Positions 60,601 through 64,000 of a stretch of 64,000 nucleotides of DNA are shown here, in pieces. Each line of letters starts with the position of its first letter. Positions within the stretch are counted from its first letter, which is position 1. Where the stretch lies: contig NZ_AGJJ02000003.1 in the NCBI RefSeq assembly GCF_000243415.2, positions 124,001 through 188,000 of the forward strand, in the 5' to 3' direction. The notes under the pieces were generated by a model that was not told the origin of the DNA, ran no database searches, and saw only the letters and a list, made by a program, of their open reading frames with translations. The stretch comes from Mycolicibacterium tusciae JS617 (GTDB taxonomy: Bacteria; Actinomycetota; Actinomycetes; Mycobacteriales; Mycobacteriaceae). The position numbers and the translations under genes were made by a program.

Positions 60601-62397
60601 CTACCGGCTGAAGGTGAGCCCGACGACATACGCCGCTGGGATCGTGACGCTGTCGCGCAGCCCTTCTGGAGTGAAAGTCAGGGCACCGTTCTTATGCACC
60701 GATTCCACCACCCCGTCAATCTCACAAATGTTCGGGCCTTCTGTGTCGTGCCACCGAGATCCGGTTTGCAGCTCGACCTGGACGCGTCCGCCGACGCGCC
60801 AGTTGCCGCCGTCCGCCAGCCCCATGCTCAGAAGCGACAGGTCGTCGATGCCGTAGACGAAGGATGCGCCCGGCTCCAATGATCGGCGGACGGCGTAGGC
60901 CGTCCACTCGGGATCGGCAGCGTCGTTGCTGTAGACGTCGGGTGGTGAAGCGCCGGGGGCCAGTGGACGAGACGTCCACTGGTGGTGGTAGCCGGTCGGC
61001 TCGGCCATGCTCAGCCTTGCCTCTGCGACCTGAGATGACGGTTTGCGCCTTGAGCCGAACTCTCCGCGGACGATCGGAACCCCCGCCTGTCTGGCAAGTC
61101 GAACGGCCTGAAGGCCGTCCCCGGTGATGGGCTCACTGGGCATCGGTACCCGCAGTTCGGCCGTGTGCGCTGCCGCCCAGCTCGGGACTCTCAGCACCGC
61201 GACGCTGGTGCTGTCATAGCCGCCGTACCCGTCGCGCCCGTCGAGCTGATGGGGTCCGCTCACGACGTCGAACTGCGCGAGGTAGGCGATCGAATCCATT
61301 CCGTCCCTGATGAGCGGCCACCCAGGCACACACAACAAGTGGGTGCAGTCGTCGCTGGTGTCACCGTCGGTGGAGATCAGTCCACCGGCCGCCAGCTCAA
61401 GGCGCTCCACCCAGTCCGCCACTTGGGCACGGCGATGTGCTTGGGCGCTCCGCAGCGCCCAAGTGTGCACGCAGTCGCCCTCTACGAGCGGCGGATCGTG
61501 GGTCGGGCAACATGGCAGTGCACTCAAGTCGTGGACGTGAGGGAATTGCTCGTCGAAATGATCGGCGAGGCGATCAGCGCTGATACTGCCGCCACACTTC
61601 TTGGCTTCGCGCCACGTACCCGCGGTGACGTGCCACGGCGACGGCTGTTCGTATCCCGTTGCCGGCACCCCCATCATTCGCAGGTACCCGTCGGGACGCT
61701 TCGCGCATCCCGAAATCTGCAGGATCGCCCGTGATTCTTCGAGCGCCGGGCTGTCCGTCTCCACCATTCGGATCGCTCTCTCCAGGAGTGCGGACCGACC
61801 CGGGTTGTCTCCGATGCCTTCGGCTAGGCGCTGAGTGACGCATTCCGCTGAGCGCCGATGAGTGTCGATCACTGCCGTCACCGCCATAGTGGTTGTTTTC
61901 CAACTGATTCCACGCATTCGATGCAGGTGTTTCGCCGTGCTGCTGTCGAGCAGTCGCTGTTGCGCTTTCCATCGCGCGAACTGCAACCACGTCCAATCAC
62001 CATCGGCTGCGGCAGCGAGGCCTGCCTGCAACCACTCCTCAGCGCGCACCAGCTCAGCCACGACTGCGACGAAGGCATCCGCCTGCGGCGAGATCGTGGC
62101 ACGCGACAGACAGTCCCTGCAAACGTCGTAGCTTGCGATGTTGAAGTCCAGCGCGGGCACCCGATGAGACACCGGTGGTGGTTCTCGTTTTGCGTCAGGC
62201 CCCCAATACCGTTGACCGGGTACGTGTTTACAGCCAGACCTGTCGCCCGCCCAGTGGTACTTCGATTTGGATGACGATTGCCATAGCGGGATCTCGACGT
62301 CGGCCAGTTGATCGGGCACTTCCAGCTTTAGCGCATCCAATCGGTCACGTGTTACTGCCGCCAGATCACCGAGCATGACCCCAAGTATGCCGTCCAC
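60601..62397 (-). CDS. Hypothetical 598-aa protein
   Basis: No family recognised. Four Cys in CKHVPG...CRDCLSRA and a CCPTHDPP...C cluster suggest metal binding; a beta-rich C-terminal part ends with VGGRVQVELQTGSRW...VVESVHKNGALTFTPEG. Amino-acid mix and codon use are less GC-biased than neighbours in the middle, possibly a transferred gene. ATG 62376 is an alternative start. Confidence 0.6.
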   Translation of the reverse strand: MDGILGVMLGDLAAVTRDRLDALKLEVPDQLADVEIPLWQSSSKSKYHWAGDRSGCKHVPGQRYWGPDAKREPPPVSHRVPALDFNIASYDVCRDCLSRATISPQADAFVAVVAELVRAEEWLQAGLAAAADGDWTWLQFARWKAQQRLLDSSTAKHLHRMRGISWKTTTMAVTAVIDTHRRSAECVTQRLAEGIGDNPGRSALLERAIRMVETDSPALEESRAILQISGCAKRPDGYLRMMGVPATGYEQPSPWHVTAGTWREAKKCGGSISADRLADHFDEQFPHVHDLSALPCCPTHDPPLVEGDCVHTWALRSAQAHRRAQVADWVERLELAAGGLISTDGDTSDDCTHLLCVPGWPLIRDGMDSIAYLAQFDVVSGPHQLDGRDGYGGYDSTSVAVLRVPSWAAAHTAELRVPMPSEPITGDGLQAVRLARQAGVPIVRGEFGSRRKPSSQVAEARLSMAEPTGYHHQWTSRPLAPGASPPDVYSNDAADPEWTAYAVRRSLEPGASFVYGIDDLSLLSMGLADGGNWRVGGRVQVELQTGSRWHDTEGPNICEIDGVVESVHKNGALTFTPEGLRDSVTIPAAYVVGLTFSR

Positions 62398-62436
62398 CGA
62401 CGTCGGCCAGAGGCGAATCGAAAGTCGCCCGGGTGG

Positions 62437-63117
62437 TCACTGCCCTACGCGGTTGGCGATCTGCTGGGCGATCGTCAACGCGCCCTGGCTGGAGGCCGTG
62501 TCGCTGGAGCAGGCGCGGACATCTACGATGACTGCCGCCGCGGCGGTCAGGGCGTGCTGGCAGAGCAGCACCGTGCCCTGTCTGATGGAGCTGGCGGTCA
62601 GCATCCCCTGGGCCTCTTCCAGAGGCACGACGGTCCAGCTGCTGCCGCCCTCGTTGGCGCTCACGGCGTAGCTGCCCGGTGCACACGCTGTCCATGCCGT
62701 GCGGGCCTTGTCGTAGAACGCGCTGGCGGCCTCGGGTGTTGGGAATTCGACGACGGACTGATGGGCCAGGTGGGTGTAGCTCTGGCCGGGCTGGCGCAGG
62801 CTTTGGATGCTTGCGGCGGTGAAGTCGGTGCCGGCGTAGACCTGCTCTTGTCCGACGCTGCTGACGGCCAGACAGTCGACTGGGGTGATGTCGGCGCTGT
62901 CATCGCCCAGGGCGCTCGACGTGCTGTCCACGGTCATGCCGGTGGTGTTCATCGCCTCGTTGATCTCGTCGGCGGTGAGCAGCAGCGAGGTCAGTTCGGT
63001 GGCGCGGCGCGCATCGGCGCCGGGCTGCTGGTGGCCGGCGGTGGTCGTGGTGCAGCCGGCGGCGGTGATCGCGGCGATGGCGAGGGCGGCACAGCCGCGG
63101 ATGCGTGCGGTGCTCAT
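62437..63117 (-). CDS. Lipoprotein with PknH-like sensor domain
   Basis: 226 aa. Signal STARIRGCAALAIAAITAAGC with lipobox Cys22. The mature part matches the extracellular sensor of PknH and LppH-type lipoproteins: LLTADEINEAMNTTG, VDCLAVSSVGQEQVYAG, and a pair of cysteines near TACAPG and CQHALT that usually form disulfides. Role: envelope ligand binding. ATG 63117 overlaps the stop of the HNH gene (ATGA). Confidence 0.8.
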   Translation of the reverse strand: MSTARIRGCAALAIAAITAAGCTTTTAGHQQPGADARRATELTSLLLTADEINEAMNTTGMTVDSTSSALGDDSADITPVDCLAVSSVGQEQVYAGTDFTAASIQSLRQPGQSYTHLAHQSVVEFPTPEAASAFYDKARTAWTACAPGSYAVSANEGGSSWTVVPLEEAQGMLTASSIRQGTVLLCQHALTAAAAVIVDVRACSSDTASSQGALTIAQQIANRVGQ

Positions 63118-63812
63118 GCTGCTGGGGCTGGGCACGTCGCGGCCGCGGTGTTGTGTTCGGCGACGGTGATGGGCAGTTGGTACTTGACGGCCACCGTCAG
63201 GTAGCGCTGCACATAGGCGCAGGGTTGGAAGGCCGGGAGCCACTCGTCGAGGCGTTTGTCAGATTTTTGGCGGTTCGCCGGGCCGGAGACGGCCAGCAGT
63301 TCGGCGGCGTCGTTGGCGAAGATCTGGCGCTTCTGTGAATCCCATTGCCACGCACCGGCATCCCAGGCAGCGGAGAGCGCATAGACGTGATCCAGTTCTA
63401 CGTCTTCCAGCGCGACGCGTTGTCCGGTGTACGGATCGGGGTCGAGAAATCCATCAATCACCTTGCAATTATGCGTGTTCGGCTTGAACCTCACGTCACG
63501 TAATTGAGCTGCCATCTGGCGGTTGCGTGTGTCGCAACCCGTTTTGTCGAGCGGATCGTTCCAGGCCGGACCGAAAACACAGCCCTCGCCGCGGCGGCAA
63601 CCACGGTCATATCCCTCGACGTCGGCGATGCGGTCGACGACGCTGACCTGCTGCAAAAGCGCGCCCACATCGCCGGTCACATCGACGGCGACAGGGCGGG
63701 CGCTCGACGGCGGAAACGGGGCGATGTCGGGAACAAGGTTGGGGTTCAGCCACACTGCGGCGCCGACTACAGCTGCGGCGACTGTCCACCATTTCTTGCG
63801 CCGGATCCTCAT
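63114..63812 (-). CDS. Exported HNH nuclease, DUF1524/GmrSD C-terminal type
   Basis: 232 aa. N-terminal membrane or signal helix (KKWWTVAAAVVGAAVWLNP), then the DUF1524 domain: VELDHVYALSAAWDAGAW holds the Asp-His pair, with FANDAAELLAVSGPANRQKSDK as the HNH finger. Exported proteins of this kind are common in actinobacteria and are thought to cut DNA outside the cell or in the envelope. Pairs with the next lipoprotein in one operon; the gene upstream overlaps by ATGA. Confidence 0.8.
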   Translation of the reverse strand: MRIRRKKWWTVAAAVVGAAVWLNPNLVPDIAPFPPSSARPVAVDVTGDVGALLQQVSVVDRIADVEGYDRGCRRGEGCVFGPAWNDPLDKTGCDTRNRQMAAQLRDVRFKPNTHNCKVIDGFLDPDPYTGQRVALEDVELDHVYALSAAWDAGAWQWDSQKRQIFANDAAELLAVSGPANRQKSDKRLDEWLPAFQPCAYVQRYLTVAVKYQLPITVAEHNTAAATCPAPAA

Positions 63813-64000
63813 CGGAGCCTCAGCTTCAGTGAGGGCCGCACGCGCACCGTCTTGCGCAGCGTCTGGATCTGGAGAACACCGGTGTAGACCGCGGTGATGG
63901 CCCAGGATGCCAGCGCGGTGACGGGAACGAGTGTGTCGACGGCAGTGGGGATTTCACATCCGGCATCGGCCAGGCAGCTGGCGCCGAGGGCGAGCATGAA
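63809..64000 (-). CDS. Membrane protein, possibly incomplete at window edge
   Basis: 62 aa from ATG 63997, one clear helix (VTALASWAITAVYTGVLQI) and a basic tail; two cysteines near the start. The frame may continue beyond the window, so the start is not certain. It overlaps the HNH nuclease start by ATGA. Confidence 0.5.
   Translation of the reverse strand, partial: FMLALGASCLADAGCEIPTAVDTLVPVTALASWAITAVYTGVLQIQTLRKTVRVRPSLKLRLR

Noticed and set aside
1-64000. tRNA, rRNA, replication origin or integrase attachment sites
   Set aside because: Looked for but nothing convincing was seen by eye; a tRNAscan and attachment-site search would be needed to exclude them.

Overview
The window looks like an accessory region of a high-GC actinobacterium, almost certainly a Mycobacterium or Mycolicibacterium species. 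Pointers are a cutinase-family exported protein, a PknH-type Ser/Thr kinase with an extracellular sensor, an EccC-like type VII secretion ATPase domain, DUF5631/5632-like and proline-rich membrane proteins, PknH-sensor lipoproteins, a RelJ antitoxin close to that of M. tuberculosis, many 4-nt ATGA/GTGA overlaps and leaderless starts. No rRNA, tRNA, replication or conjugation gene was recognised, so a genomic island or part of a large plasmid are both possible.

Layout. 0.5-6.6 kb: a Tn7-like transposition module read leftward (tnsA-tnsB-tnsC-tniQ) with a likely right end at 6.53-6.58 kb. 7-9.5 kb: sigma-like regulator plus cutinase. 10-16 kb: VapBC, membrane proteins, a solo EccC-like ATPase, a cupin and a LigC-like ATP-dependent DNA ligase with a decayed copy of its own 5' end. 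16-18 kb: a Ser/Thr kinase flanked by two paralogous small membrane proteins. 18-26 kb: hypothetical genes, an orphan RelJ antitoxin, a CoiA-like nuclease, a second VapBC. 26-28 kb: a TnpB-family RNA-guided nuclease immediately followed by five CRISPR-like direct repeats. 28-34.5 kb: a cell-envelope operon related to ESX-associated genes, whose last gene has its 3' end duplicated, inside a region with further segmental duplication. 34.5-45.4 kb: a Fic protein, VapBC, MazEF, a truncated esterase, clusters of short phage/plasmid-like genes and a two-gene Fic toxin-antitoxin pair. 45.7-54.7 kb: a three-gene anti-phage operon of the Hma (helicase-methylase-ATPase) type. 54.7-57.7 kb: a convergent, tightly overlapping four-gene operon ending in a uracil-DNA glycosylase. 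57.9-64 kb: double-HTH regulator, large exported Ala/Gly-rich protein, unknown 598-aa protein, sensor lipoprotein and exported HNH nuclease.

Functionally this is a defence and stability island: toxin-antitoxin pairs, Hma defence genes, a TnpB/CRISPR-like locus and transposition genes, mixed with envelope proteins. A 19-bp palindrome (GTGATGCAG-S-CTGCATCAC) recurs at four intergenic or gene-end places across 21 kb and suggests one DNA-binding protein acts at several of these modules. The best candidates for something undescribed are the TnpB-plus-repeat-array locus, the recurrent palindrome, and the Hma-linked UDG operon.
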